Shown here in pieces: positions 25,560-36,316 of a stretch of 64,000 nucleotides of DNA. The translations under genes were made by a program, and so were the position numbers. The notes beneath the pieces are model-generated. The model did not search any database and was not told the origin of the DNA. It saw only the letters and a program-made list of their open reading frames with translations. The stretch covers positions 4,092,001 to 4,156,000 of the forward strand of contig JAAXNY010000005.1 of the NCBI GenBank assembly GCA_013420905.1, given 5' to 3'. Each line of letters begins with the position of its first letter. Within the stretch, counting starts at the first letter, position 1. This DNA is from Collybia mongolica. Lineage: Eukaryota; Basidiomycota; Agaricomycetes; Agaricales; Clitocybaceae.

Positions 25560-27865
25560 ATGGATTCGGGGTCATTAATACCGTTTTCGGGTGCATCCTC
25601 GCCTACCGATTCACTACCACCCACGCCGTCAGAAGGCATCCTTTTCACCCCGAAACGCGCAATGGCGTCCTTCGACAACCTCGTTGCTCTTGCGAACCAC
25701 CAGGAGCGGCTTAGGGAGGCGCGGAAGATGGTGTGGCGGGACCGCGGCCAGCCAGTTGTGGAGTTAGAGACCCTGAGAGAATGTCTGGAGCATGCAGCCG
25801 CTGGGGGATTTAGTGAGTGCCAGCGCGGACGTGTACTGGTGCGACTGATCGAACTCTTTATAACGCAGGATCAGCGACTCTAGCTTTCAATATACGGGCG
25901 TGCGTGAACCTGGTGTTGGCGCTAATTCGAATACACAAAGTACCACGGTACGTCTTTTTACTCATGCTCTCATATCAAAGCTGGCTCACTTGTCGTCGTA
26001 TTAGGGATATCCGGTTCGCAGTCGTTCGACATGCCGTATTCGGTTCAGATACATGGAGGTTTGCGGCCATGCTGGGTGAGAATACAGCTCGTTGTTCATT
26101 GGACTCGCACGAACAATTTTCACAGGCGCATTCACATCAACATATAAGTTCTTAATCAACGCCCTCCCCATTCTCATACCCGCACTTAATCCCTCCCGGG
26201 CCATTGTGCCCTATCAAGACGGTGCAGACGCATCTCCGTTCGACGATGAGGATCTAGAAGAAGGGCCCACAGCAGCGCACCCAACGACTACCCTTAAAGT
26301 CCCCCTCGCAAAACGCAGCGCTCGGCTTTCTCTGAGTACCAACGCACAGCTTGCATTGATTAGAAAGAAGACAAGAAGATGGCATGCCGCCCTTGCAGGG
26401 GCTCTGGCTGGTGGTATGGCTATCATGTTTGAGAAGAGAGGCAGAAGAAGTGTTATTGCACAACAGATGTTTGTTCGGTGAGTGTTTTCCCATAACTCGT
26501 ATCCTGGCTTATTCAACGAATCTCCCCGTAGTGGATTACAAGGCTCATATAATGCATATACGACGAAACGTGGTATCAACGTACCTAATGGAGACGTGCT
26601 TGTCTTTGCCCTTGCGTGAGCTGCTCCTACTTTGTATTCTCCCCACTTCAATACTGACCCGATGGCAGCTGTGGTCAAATCCTGTACGGATTCCTGCTAC
26701 GCCCAGATACATTACCGCGATCATACTCCACCTGGTAATTGATCGAAGCTCGACATCAGCCAATCTTGTCTCTAATTTGTTCGCATATATATAGGATCGG
26801 CCAAGCCGCGAAAGTTCCAGCAGAGTGTGTTCGCATGAATTTCGGTCTCGTTCGCGAACATACCTTCGATGTCGCCGACCTTGACCGGTTGACCACCCGA
26901 AGCGTAAGCCCCTTCGTCGCTGAATTTACGTCATACACACAATAAGAAATGCTCGTAGGATATTACGCCATCGAATGTGAAGGATCTTCTAAACCTGCGC
27001 TCGCTTCTTCTCTCTCCACCCGACCCCAGCAACCCAGTGTACTTCCCACACTACGCCCCGTGCTCCGCTGTCCACCCAGCTCTGACATCATGCAGCTCCG
27101 TCCCGCTGGACCGGTTCTTCGCCGTGTTCAAGTGGATGCTGCCCATCTATGGCGCGCTCCATTTCGTGCCCGCCGTGCTGTTCAAGCGGAAGACGTTCAT
27201 GCAAGACCCAGGGAAGGTCCTTGTCCGTGCAGGTATGGGAAGTATGCGCAGTTCGGCATTTTTGGGTGTCTTTGTAGTAATATACCAAAGTGCGTCACCT
27301 CATTCTATTCAAACTGACAGGTATCTCAATTCTTGCCTTCACATAGCAATGTACTGTTACAAACACAAGTTCCACAAGTACCTCACCCTCCTCAAAATGT
27401 CCTCATCCTCATTGAACCCCCTGAAATCCATCCCGCAACCTTTGGTCGACATGCTCATATCCAAGGCGTCGTTCTGGTTCCCGGGGTTCATGGCGGGCCT
27501 GTCGTTGTTTGTGGAGGCGAAGCGGCGACGGGGCGAGCTGGCGATGTATGTCCTGCCGAAGGGGTTGGAGAGCGCGTGGGTGATGGCGAGAGGCAAGGGA
27601 TGGGTGTTCAGGACGGGGAATCTGGGGGAGATGTGGGTGCGTACTGTTTACTCTTTCTTTCCAATTTCATTGGGGCTGACGTGACGATTCTGTGAGGATA
27701 GCTTACTGCATTGGGAATGGGCATGGTTATGGTGAGTAATGCTAGTCTCGTCGTTTTCGTCTAGTATGTGCTTACATTGCCTCATAGAGTACATACCAAA
27801 ACGACCCGCAGCATCTATCGGGTTTTGTCAGGCGCATACTGTATCAATTCATCGGACCTAATTAA
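25560..27865 (+). CDS. TMEM135-like membrane protein (Tim17-superfamily type)
   Basis: Membrane protein related to TMEM135, which in animals is linked to peroxisomes, mitochondria and lipid handling; the fungal role is uncertain. Eleven exons splice in frame to about 580 residues, from ATG 25560 (MDSGSLIPFSGASS) to TAA 27863-27865. The start was chosen because the N-terminal Ser/Pro-rich leader reads straight into a charged helix (LVALANHQERLREARK). Landmarks: a first conserved block RDIRFAVVRHAVFGSDTWRF, hydrophobic GAFTSTYKFLINALPIL, a basic segment then ALAGALAGGMAIMFEKRGRR, GLQGSYNAYTTKRG, and a C-terminal half with FKWMLPIYGALHFVPAVLF, MGSMRSSAFLGVF and FWFPGFMAGLSLFVE-KRRR. The Gly-rich AGALAGG and SSAFLG segments are typical of the family. 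No lesion is seen. Localisation is inferred from animal homologues. Confidence 0.75.
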
Positions 27866-29060
27866 AGAGAAAGGGATATTGACGTCTGAATCCCTTGTAT
27901 GTTGTACTTTTTAATTGCGATAATTACGGGTTAGGTCACAGGTGCACACGGGATTCCCGAGGGCTTCCGGGCGTGCGACCACGTATCACAACACGTGGTG
28001 TGACAGACCGTGTCTCACGCGACGCGTAAAGCAACTTGAATGAGTACTATCAGCATTTTTCCTTGTTTACTGCTACTCACTTAAGAAACCGGTGTATGGA
28101 ACTTGTCTTTTGGTGGTTTGGAGAGGGCGTCGAAGATAAAGTTGACCTTCAAAATCAAGGCTGTGTGGGCTGGTGGCGGACCCCCCAATGATGTAAGCCT
28201 GTGGCGGCTATGTTAGGGAAACAGCGACGATTCCAAAGCAACGTCTGCCAATATTAACCTTCAAAGACAGCCCGAAGCGTTCCCTAACTCGAAATATTGA
28301 AACTCGAGACCTCAATCACTGATTCTGGATCCAGGGTTCTGAATACCACACCTACATTTATGGACGACCAAGCACCCAAAACGTATGTAACGCCCGCTCC
28401 ATCTACGCATGCGCAATCAGTGCCTTTCGGTACTCGTGGAAATCCATCCTTTAATTTCGTTCAACACTCACCCATTTGAGTCCGAATTCAAGGATTGAAC
28501 TCCGGAGAACCATCCCAGATGACGCTAACAATAGGTCTGAGGGACCTTCAGCTGGGGGTGAGGTATGCATTTCCGCTGGGCTGGGTGCTCTAGGCCTGGG
28601 GATGGAGACAAGCGATACGTGTGCATTGCATCGTCGCTTTAATGGCGTCGACCGTCGACTGTTCGAATGGAATACAATCTAACGTCAGAAAGGAATTCCC
28701 TTAGTTTCCTTGGTCGTAATGGTTGGGCAAGAAGAACCTCGTTAGGTTATTCCTGTTGGGCGCGTACATATAAACCAGCTTATTTTTAGGATAACCCCTC
28801 TCCATAACCTCAAAGGTCTGGATGCCCACACAAACCTTATCCATCTGTATGCTAAGTTCGCGGCGATCCGGGTACCCAGTATACTATTTCATCAAGCTCT
28901 TTTAGTTAGTCCGCCCTGCCCATCAGAATCAGCCCATCCCTAGGTTCAGGGATCCGCTCAATTTTAGGGGCCTCATTGCGTGTTACGTATTTTCCACTAT
29001 TCGGGAGATGGGCAGCATAAAGTCTACAAGAAGTGTCCTGCTAACGTTGTTGTTTCCCTA
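27866..29060. other. Intergenic, no gene recognised
   Basis: Nearly 1.2 kb. Short ORFs at 28297-28479 and 28476-28682 show no domain. A TATA-like ACATATAAACC lies near 28765, rather far from the laccase start. I see no terminal repeats. Confidence 0.5.
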
Positions 29061-31291
29061 ATGCTGCCCATACCCCCTGTCACCAGCGCGCTTGCGCTCG
29101 CGCTCTCGTTTCTGGGGGTTGCAGAGGCTGCCATCGGGCCTGTCGCGGGCTTGGAGATTGTCAATAGAGATATAAGCCCAGATGGCTTCAAGCGCTCGTC
29201 AGTATCCAGTCCAACCAGATTTAGGCGCTTCTATGTGATGCTTATATATAGGTGGGGATTGTAGCGCAGTGCTCGCAGGAGGCACCTTCCCGGGGCCGCT
29301 TATTCGAGGAATGAAAGTGCGTTGTGCCAGTGTATTGTGTATTGTGTATTCACCGAGGCGCATAGGGGGACACGTTCAAGCTCAACGTGATCGACGCGCT
29401 GACAGACCCTACGATGTTGCGTAGCACAACAATAGTACGTGCCCAGACTCGAAGTTGTTGGCTTTCCCTCGCTTATTCTGGCGCACGCAGCACTGGCACG
29501 GGATCCATCAAAAGGGGACGAATTGGGCCGACGGGGCGGCGTTCGTGACACAGTGCCCAATTGCGGCGAACGATTCGTTCGTCTACGACTTCCCGGTGCC
29601 GCATCAGGCGGGGACGTTCTGGTACCATTCTCACTTGTGTGAGTACTCCACTCGGTTTCGCGTGGTTTGGGTTGTGCTCATTGCGATTCGGGTGGTGGGC
29701 AGCAACGCAGTACTGTGATGGCCTGCGTGGAGCGATGGTCGTCTACGATCCTAACGATCCGCATAGGGATTTGTATGATGTCGATGATGGTTCGCGTCGT
29801 TCTCTTTTTCTTTTCACGTGTTTTGTTTATGTTAGTATCTTGTTGCAGAGTCGACCGTTATCACCCTCGCAGACTGGTATGTCGCATTTCTTCTATCACG
29901 TTCATTTCCATACCCATAAATCATTTCTCCACCTAGGTACCACGTCCCAGCGCGTTCTGTCACCCTCGCTCCACCCCCCGCAGTCGCAACACTCATTAAC
30001 GGGATAGGACGCTACAATGGCGGCCCCAAGGTCGCCCTCTCAGTCATCAACGTCGAGCAAGGAAAGCGTTACCGGTTCCGGCTCATCGGCATGTCCTGCG
30101 AGCCCAACTTCATTTTCTCTATCGACAAGCACACCATGACCGTCATTGAGGCCGACGGCGAAAACACTGTCCCACACGAGGTCGATTCGGTCCAGATCTT
30201 CGCCGGTCAGCGTTACTCAGTTATTGTGAAAGCGGACCAGCCCGTCGACAACTACTGGGTCCGCGCGAACCCCAGTCTACCGCTTGGCCAGCCCGGATTC
30301 GACGGTGGGCGCAATTCCGCGATCTTGCGCTACGCCGGTGCACCACAGGCGGAGCCTGCGTTCGTGCTGGTACCCCCGCCCAGCTCAAAGCCCCTGCACG
30401 AGGTCGACTTGCACGCGCTGACGGACGCCACCGCACCTGGGCTCCCGCACCCCGGCGGCGCGGATGTCGTGCTGAACATCGTGCACGACTTTGACACGAA
30501 GACGCTCAAGTTTAGGATGAACGGCCACCCGTTTATCCCGCCGAGCGTGCCTGCGTTGCTGCAGATTATTAGCGGCGCGAAGACGGCGCAAGAGCTGATG
30601 CCGAAAGGGAGTTACTATGAGTTACCACGTGGGAAGGTGATAGAACTTTCGTTGCCGGGAACTGGGCCCCTGGTTGGCGGGCCTGTGAGTTTCTGCAGTT
30701 TTGTTCATATTGCTTTGGGTTTTGCTGATTTTCGATATGTGCACGCTATAGCATCCATTCCATCTTCACGGGGTAAGCTCATTTGCTCTGTGCTTGAGTG
30801 CTCGTTCATGGACTAATACGCAACAGCATTCGTTCTCGGTGATACGCAGCGCAGGCAGCAACACGTACAACTTTGAAAACCCCGTCCGCCGAGACACAGT
30901 CAATACCGGGCTCGAGGGCAGTAATGCCACCCTCCGTTTTGTGACTGATAATGCGGGCCCGTGGTTCTTGCACTGGTACGTTGTGGTATCAATCGTCTCG
31001 TCTCTGGGCTCGTACTTACCATATGCAGCCATATTGACTGGCATCTTGAGCTGTACGTTGTTTTCACTATCTCCTGGCTAGAGAAGAGTCCTCATGTATT
31101 ACGTATCTGACTTCGCAGCGGTCTCGCGGTCGTCTTCGCGGAAGATATACCAAACACCGTCGAGGAAAACCCGGCCCCTGGTAGGTGGCTCAGATAACAC
31201 CGGAAGACGAAGGTTGCTCATGCATGGTCTGACAGAGGCTTGGAAGAATTTGTGTCCTAAATATGATTCGTTGAAGCCTGATCAGTTGTAA
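29061..31291 (+). CDS. Laccase (secreted multicopper oxidase)
   Basis: Extracellular blue copper oxidase that oxidises phenols and reduces O2 to water; relevant to lignin, melanin or quinone chemistry. Twelve exons splice to about 530 residues. The start is ATG 29061, giving a signal peptide ([22 protein letters not shown]); an in-frame ATG at 28980 would bury it. All four copper motifs are present: HWHGIHQ (L1), [16 protein letters not shown] (L2), HPFHLHGHSF (L3, split by a 54-bp intron) and [12 protein letters not shown] (L4, split by introns after the Cys and after LEL). The residue ten positions after the T1 Cys is Leu, where basidiomycete laccases often have Phe. The end reads [16 protein letters not shown]. 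It is a complete enzyme as far as can be seen. Confidence 0.93.
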
Positions 31292-31789
31292 GATTCCGAG
31301 TTCTATTTATGCAAAGAGTGTTAGAATGGCAAGGATGCCGACGCCCGAGTGCCAAGCGTCGCGCAAGCGCACACAATGTGCTCGCGATCTCGCCCTTAGT
31401 TACATATTCTGTACTTTTTCTAAACCCCTATTCCTTTCGCAGAAATACCCCTCGTTTTTCTCTTGAACATCTCAGCTGTTGCTCTTGCTCTCGTGTGCAC
31501 ATCTGAGGTGATTATATCCATTGAGAAAACTTATTGGGCAGTTGGTGGTGTTAGTCTCAGCCCAGGCAACACACCTCAGTCAGTTACCTAAGGTTGATAA
31601 GCTATCAACTAGACAGGCTTTGGGAGACAGAAATTACATCAAGAATCAGATCAAGAATTATGTTGAATTACCTCTGGAGGTGATTTCTGTAAGGGCAACC
31701 CTACATTGCACTGTGCTGACCCCAAGTTGGCTGATGTGTGATCTAGCAGAGGAATCTGAAGTTGTATCATAGAAGTCAAGTAGTAGTCT
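31292..31789. other. Intergenic boundary to the transposon region
   Basis: 500 bp after the laccase with no supported gene. Repeat sequence starts at about 31790. Confidence 0.4.
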
Positions 31790-32014
31790 ACAGTAGGTAC
31801 AACAAAAGGTAAATACTTGGAAATACATCAGAAGCCTTTATCAGTCCATGCATAAGATGTTAGTAAGGAGGTAAGCTGCTAAATTGAGAGGGGTTACCTG
31901 AATGATAGGATAGGGCAGAAATATTCAAGGCATGCAGTTGCACATATGGAGTACATAATGGATGTGAGGCATATCCAAGCAACTACATGTGGAATGAACC
32001 TGTGTTCCCTTTAC
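31790..32014 (+). repeat. 5'-truncated copy of solo LTR family R1
   Basis: Aligns by eye to the 3' half of the R1 LTR (43080-43321), sharing GGAAATACATC, ATCAGTCCA, AGTAAG, and a terminal AGGCATATCCAAG..ACTACATGTGG..CCCTTTACA. It lacks the start of the LTR and is more diverged than the other copies. Confidence 0.55.
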
Positions 32015-32725
32015 AGGGTTCCTGGAAGTGACTTGATCAAAGCATAAGAGGCCATACTCCAATTCTGTCAAGATTTTGAAGTTCTATATTACCAATATCA
32101 TTCTGAGCAACTCAGATGGTCCCACTCATATTGGTAAAGATGTCTTCTACACTGGCCCATCTGTAATATCTTCCCAGTGGACCATGGAGTGGACTATTGG
32201 CAATTTTGTGCAAGACATTTGGAGGCCTTTACAGTCACCCTGTAAGTAGACTGTCCACGGTCCGGTCCGGGCCAGGTCCGCCCTATTTTTGCTGGACCTG
32301 GCCCTGTCCCCGGGGGCCAGGTCAGTCCAAGGTTGGCCCTGGGTCAACCAGGTCCAGTAGTAAAAAAAAAAAAAAAGTTTAATAGTTTGGAAAGGTGTCT
32401 ACTGCTGATACACACCATAATTAACATCTATCAAGTAATTACAACTATCTCCCGATGAATTATCCTAGTGTTTTCAGTCCTTGGACATCTGGATCATCAG
32501 AGAAGTAATATCAGTTTCTGCTCTGAAGCTGCTGGACATCAGGAATTTGATCAAAAATCATTGATTACTAATAATTTCAACAAGAGTTATTATTTTTTGA
32601 GGTTTGATCTTGCATTCTCTAGTCCCCCATCATTTACCCCTACCATTTGGTAGCAATTTCACCACCTGCTAATATAAAAGGCTGGCTAGGTCTGACCCAG
32701 GTCCAGCCTGGGGGCTGGGCCAGTA

Positions 32726-32898
32726 TGTTAGATTTAGTATCACATGACTTCTTGTCTCACGTGCTCAATGCCACATCACCGAGACACCTTGACTAGACTT
32801 AGTGGGACTGTTGCAAAATACAACTGTTGTGGTCATTCTGGTGCTTCGTCTGGACACTTCTGGAACTTCTCTTTTCTTTGGTCTTTCTCTTTCTAACA
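32726..32898 (+). repeat. 5' LTR of the gag-only element
   Basis: 173 bp, identical by eye to 34068-34240. It contains a CACGTG box and the TG..CA ends. Confidence 0.9.
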
Positions 32899-32912
32899 GG
32901 TTATAGGCCCCA
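32899..32912 (+). other. Primer binding site resembling the Copia half-tRNA type
   Basis: GGTTATAGGCCCCA directly follows the 5' LTR. Apart from one base it matches GGTTATGGGCCC, the complement of the initiator-Met tRNA anticodon region used by Copia-type elements. One mismatch leaves the assignment tentative. Confidence 0.55.
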
Positions 32913-32983
32913 GCTTCATTTTTTTTTTTTAAAAATCACCAACAACACATCAACAACTGCTACTATCTGATTCTCTTTCCACC

Positions 32984-33952
32984 ATGGCTCCTTCTTACAT
33001 CCAACAATCTTCTTTGCACATCCTCTCTGGCATCAGCAATCTCACTGGATCAAACTGGTTCACTTGGTCAGAGGACATGGAGATGTTCTTTTTAGCTGCT
33101 GGGATAGAGGGGATTTCAGGTGGTGAAAAGCCAACTGATTCAAAGCTTCTGGGTGATTGGACAATCATGGATAAAATGCTGATGGGTCACATATACAGTA
33201 AGGTTGATGGAGACTGCAGGAAATTAATCAGGGGGCAGAGGTCAGCAAGGGAGGCATGGAAAATCCTCAAGGCCCATTTCCAATCTTCTACTATGGCAAA
33301 CCGCTTAGCCACCAGAAAGGAGTTTTATGGAATTACTCATGATCCTTCCCGCCACATTTCATTCTACATCAAAGACCTTGAAGAAGCTCGAAGCAAGATG
33401 GAGGCCCTTGGATGCAAAATTGATGAGCAGGAGTTCAAGGATGTTCTTCTTATGAACCTCCATTCTTCCTTTGACACTGTTCGCACCACCCTCATTATAC
33501 AACCAACAGAACCAACTCTTGAAGCTATCAAGGCTTCTCTCATCTCAACTACTATCGCTAGCCATGCCACAGTCAAGATTGAGGAAGAAGATGTTGCTCT
33601 GGCAGCTCGGGGGCGTCCTCACCCATCACACAAACCTGCAAAAGGTCATGGGAAAGGGCTGGTTGATGAAAAAGGTTTCCATTGGTGTGATACTACTGGT
33701 AATGGCTGCCATCGCTGTGGAAAATCAGGTCATACAGCAGCCCGTTGCATGTATAACATGCCTCAGCATGTCAAGGACTGGATTATGGATCATCGCTCTC
33801 CATCACCTCACCAACACTCTCAATCACCACCTCATCACTCTGCTCATCATGCTGCCCATTTTGAACATGGTTATCCCTCATCTCATTCACCTCACTCCTC
33901 TCGCAGTACTTCACCAGATCAATATGACTCCGTTGGACCTCTACGTTTTTAG
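32984..33952 (+). CDS. Gag protein of the Copia-type element (322 aa)
   Basis: Intact ORF with a clear start (ACCATGGC context). The N-terminal half is a UBN2/Copia-type capsid domain: LTGSNWFTWSEDMEMFF, LLGDWTIMDKMLMGHI, AREAWKILKAHFQS, FKDVLLMNLHSSFDTV. A CCHC zinc knuckle, CHRCGKSGHTAARC, follows at about residue 245. The tail is very rich in His and Ser/Pro (HHSAHHAAHFEHG), possibly for nucleic acid or metal binding. It encodes no enzyme. It would form particles that package its own RNA but must borrow pol. The frame is undamaged, in line with the identical LTRs. Confidence 0.88.
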   Translation: MAPSYIQQSSLHILSGISNLTGSNWFTWSEDMEMFFLAAGIEGISGGEKPTDSKLLGDWTIMDKMLMGHIYSKVDGDCRKLIRGQRSAREAWKILKAHFQSSTMANRLATRKEFYGITHDPSRHISFYIKDLEEARSKMEALGCKIDEQEFKDVLLMNLHSSFDTVRTTLIIQPTEPTLEAIKASLISTTIASHATVKIEEEDVALAARGRPHPSHKPAKGHGKGLVDEKGFHWCDTTGNGCHRCGKSGHTAARCMYNMPQHVKDWIMDHRSPSPHQHSQSPPHHSAHHAAHFEHGYPSSHSPHSSRSTSPDQYDSVGPLRF

Positions 33953-33960
33953 GAGATGTT

Positions 33961-34067
33961 GATTGGGTGGGAGCCTTTAGGATTGGGTGGGAGCCTTTCA
34001 GATTAGGTGGGAGTTCTTTGATTAGGTTTTAGCTTCTTTAGTTAGGTGCACGTTCATCAGGTGGGAG
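33961..34067 (+). repeat. Reiterated polypurine-like units before the 3' LTR
   Basis: GGTGGGAG or GGGTGGGAG occurs four times (near 33966, 33986, 34006 and 34060), the first three at about 20-bp spacing. The last one abuts the 3' LTR and is the presumed polypurine tract; the others may be duplicated decoys. Confidence 0.65.
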
Positions 34068-34240
34068 TGTTAGATTTAGTATCACATGACTTCTTGTCTC
34101 ACGTGCTCAATGCCACATCACCGAGACACCTTGACTAGACTTAGTGGGACTGTTGCAAAATACAACTGTTGTGGTCATTCTGGTGCTTCGTCTGGACACT
34201 TCTGGAACTTCTCTTTTCTTTGGTCTTTCTCTTTCTAACA
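34068..34240 (+). repeat. 3' LTR of the gag-only element
   Basis: 173 bp, identical by eye to the 5' LTR, followed by the CAGTA duplication. Confidence 0.9.
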
Positions 34241-34483
34241 CAGTACTCACAGTGGCCCTGGCCCTGTCCAAATGGGCTGGTCCACTCATATGCTGGCCCT
34301 CGGGGTTGGCCCCAGGTTGACCTGGGTCTGTGAGGTCCTGGCCCAGACTGCGGACAGTCTACCTGTAAGGGGTTGCATTGCACCAAGTGTCCTAAGGGGA
34401 GAGCAATATGAATGGCAATACTCAGCCACATGGGGAAGGGGGTATTAGGGGACTAAGTGGGCTTCATCACAGGAGAGAGATCC

Positions 34484-34957
34484 TGTTACAAATTCCCTAC
34501 TCACGTGCCCTTATCATTTCTTTTCTTACATACTACTGATTGCTGGATACTTATCGACTCTTATCTTTCAAAGGCCCATATATGCACTTCCTTTCCCATG
34601 CTTATTCATCCTTTGAATTATGCTTACTCATTCTCATCTTAGCTTACTCATTCCTTTATCTATAACCAATAGCATAAACCATGCTTATCAGACTCTTACA
34701 TATATATACAGATACTTTAGCTTAGCTAGCTCTTTAGCTTGACCTAGCTGAATCAACCTTATTCACCTACTCTGATCTCTTGACGCGAACTCGATCCTAC
34801 TTGCCTTATGAAGGGAGTAGTGCATCTTTGATTCAACGATCTGACTTTAGCCCTATTGAGGGAGTCATTGGACGTTAGACTTACAAAGTCAACGGTCTAT
34901 AGTGAATGAACAATAAACCAGATTGATCTAAAGGATAAGGCCTAAACAGCCATAACA
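34484..34957 (+). repeat. 5' LTR of the chromovirus
   Basis: 474 bp. It contains a TATA-like tract (34699-34708) about 30 bp before AGCTTGACCT (34736-34745), which is complementary to the sequence just after the LTR. Confidence 0.92.
34699..34708 (+). promoter_or_regulatory. TATA box in the chromovirus LTR
   Basis: CATATATATA-type tract, unchanged in the 3' LTR. It would place the transcript start near 34730-34738. Confidence 0.5.
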
Positions 34958-34959
34958 AA

Positions 34960-34969
34960 AGGTCAAGCT
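34960..34969 (+). other. Self-priming primer binding site (Tf1 type)
   Basis: AGGTCAAGCT lies two bases after the 5' LTR and is the exact reverse complement of AGCTTGACCT inside the LTR (34736-34745), right where transcription should start. In Tf1 of fission yeast the mRNA 5' end folds back and primes reverse transcription on such a site. No tRNA 3' end match was evident to me. Confidence 0.6.
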
Positions 34970-36089
34970 GATCAGAATTGTCAACCTATTAAGGTTCAGA
35001 CGCAACGGCACCACGATACGGATTAAAGCCTGCAAGCAGCAGCGAAAGCAGTAGAAGCAGCAGTAGGCAAAGTGCCTTCAGCAACGAAGACTTCCAAGAT
35101 GCAGAAGAACAACCAAGACTCTCAGTAGTCACACAAACAGTAGAAACACCCACCATGCCGAAACCAAAGGCAGAAAGTTCCAAAGGAAAGGAACCAGAGA
35201 AACCACCGAAACCCAAATCACCAGACTCCCCGATACCACCTGACTCAGACGTAGAAATGGCAGATGAACGAAAACCCACTGAAATCAAACTTAGTTCACC
35301 AAACATCTTTGATGGAAACCGAAGAATGACAAAGGACTTCATCCTCGACTGCAAAATGTACTTGCAAGCAAATGATAGAATTTATGACACAGAATGGAAG
35401 AAGATCCTTTACGTGCTCTCATACATGAAAGGAGGAACAGCAGGACCATGGAAGAAGTCCTGGTATGGAGAAAATAGTACCCACCCAGGAACCTTTACAG
35501 ATTTCATAGCAACAGTTGAAGAAGCGTTCTCCACACCAGATGAAGCAGGAGATGCCAGACAAACCTTGAAAACGCTGCGCATGACAGGAAACATGACAGC
35601 AGACAATTACATTGCGGAATTCAAATCAGCCGCATCAGAGAGTCAGATCACTGAAAGTGAAGCACTCGTTGAGTACTTCATGGAAGGAATACCCCCTTCC
35701 TTAATGCAGAAAATCTTGACGATGGATAACCCACCGACCACCATCAAGGGTTGGTATCAGAAGGCATCTATATTTGACACTCAATATAGATGTGCAAAAT
35801 CAATTGTAGCACAAATCAAAGGAAACACAGGAAAGACAACCAGAGGAAACAATGGAAAAAAATATAATTTCCAACGAAACAACCCCAAATATGTTCCAAA
35901 CAAAGATCCAAATGCAATGGATATAGATCGATTGACCATTCAAGAAAGAGACAAACATATGAAACAAGGACTATGCTTCGAATGCCATAAATTTGGACAT
36001 CGAGCATCCGATCACAAAGCAGGAGGTTCAATTCCTCAAACTCCACAAAAAGAAGAACCGAAATTACCAATGAAAGGCAAAGACGCCTA

Positions 36090-36300
36090 CAGTGGCTCAA
36101 AAAACTGCCCCAATGTTTGTACATTTTTGAAAGATCAATATGGTATGAAGTGCTGACATAAGCAGGGGACCTGGGGTAATTATGTAAGATACTATGACAT
36201 CGTGGCTTTCCAATGGACCCTGGATCATGTGATTTGGATCAAAACCCATTAAGCTATAGGCCAAACAAAATGATTACTCATTGGGGCAGTTTTTTGACCC
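36090..36300. repeat. Left 211-bp inverted repeat of Tc1 copy 1
   Basis: Pairs with 37487-37697 with about five mismatches, all in its inner third. Each repeat carries TCAAAAAACTGCCCCAAT at its outer end and the same motif in the opposite direction at its inner end (36281-36298). Copy 2 has the same arrangement at 51521-51731 and 52918-53128. Confidence 0.85.
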
Positions 36301-36316
36301 TCTATTAATTTTCTAT

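Larger units (their letters stand above)
32726..34240 (+). mobile_element. Gag-only Copia-type LTR retroelement (TR-GAG-like)
   Basis: Identical 173-bp LTRs (32726-32898 and 34068-34240) begin TGTTAG and end CTAACA, and are flanked by a 5-bp duplication CAGTA (32721-32725 and 34241-34245). The only coding region is gag; there is no protease, integrase, RT or RNase H. Total length is 1,515 bp. Identical LTRs indicate a very recent insertion, mobilised by another element's pol. It sits inside the hAT-type element. Confidence 0.92.
32247..34361. mobile_element. Non-autonomous hAT-type DNA element, split by a retroelement
   Basis: Ends are inverted (TAGACTGTCC at 32247 and GGACAGTCTA ending at 34361), with imperfect inverted similarity for about 100 bp. 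The flanking 8-bp target duplication is CCTGTAAG (32239-32246 and 34362-34369); an 8-bp duplication is the hAT hallmark. The body without the inserted retroelement is about 595 bp, has no coding capacity, and is full of short AGGTCCAG / CTGGACCT-type inverted motifs. A transposase would have to come from elsewhere. Confidence 0.8.

Noticed and set aside
27333..27695. 120-codon ORF overlapping the TMEM135-like gene
   Set aside because: It lies in another frame over true exons of the membrane protein.
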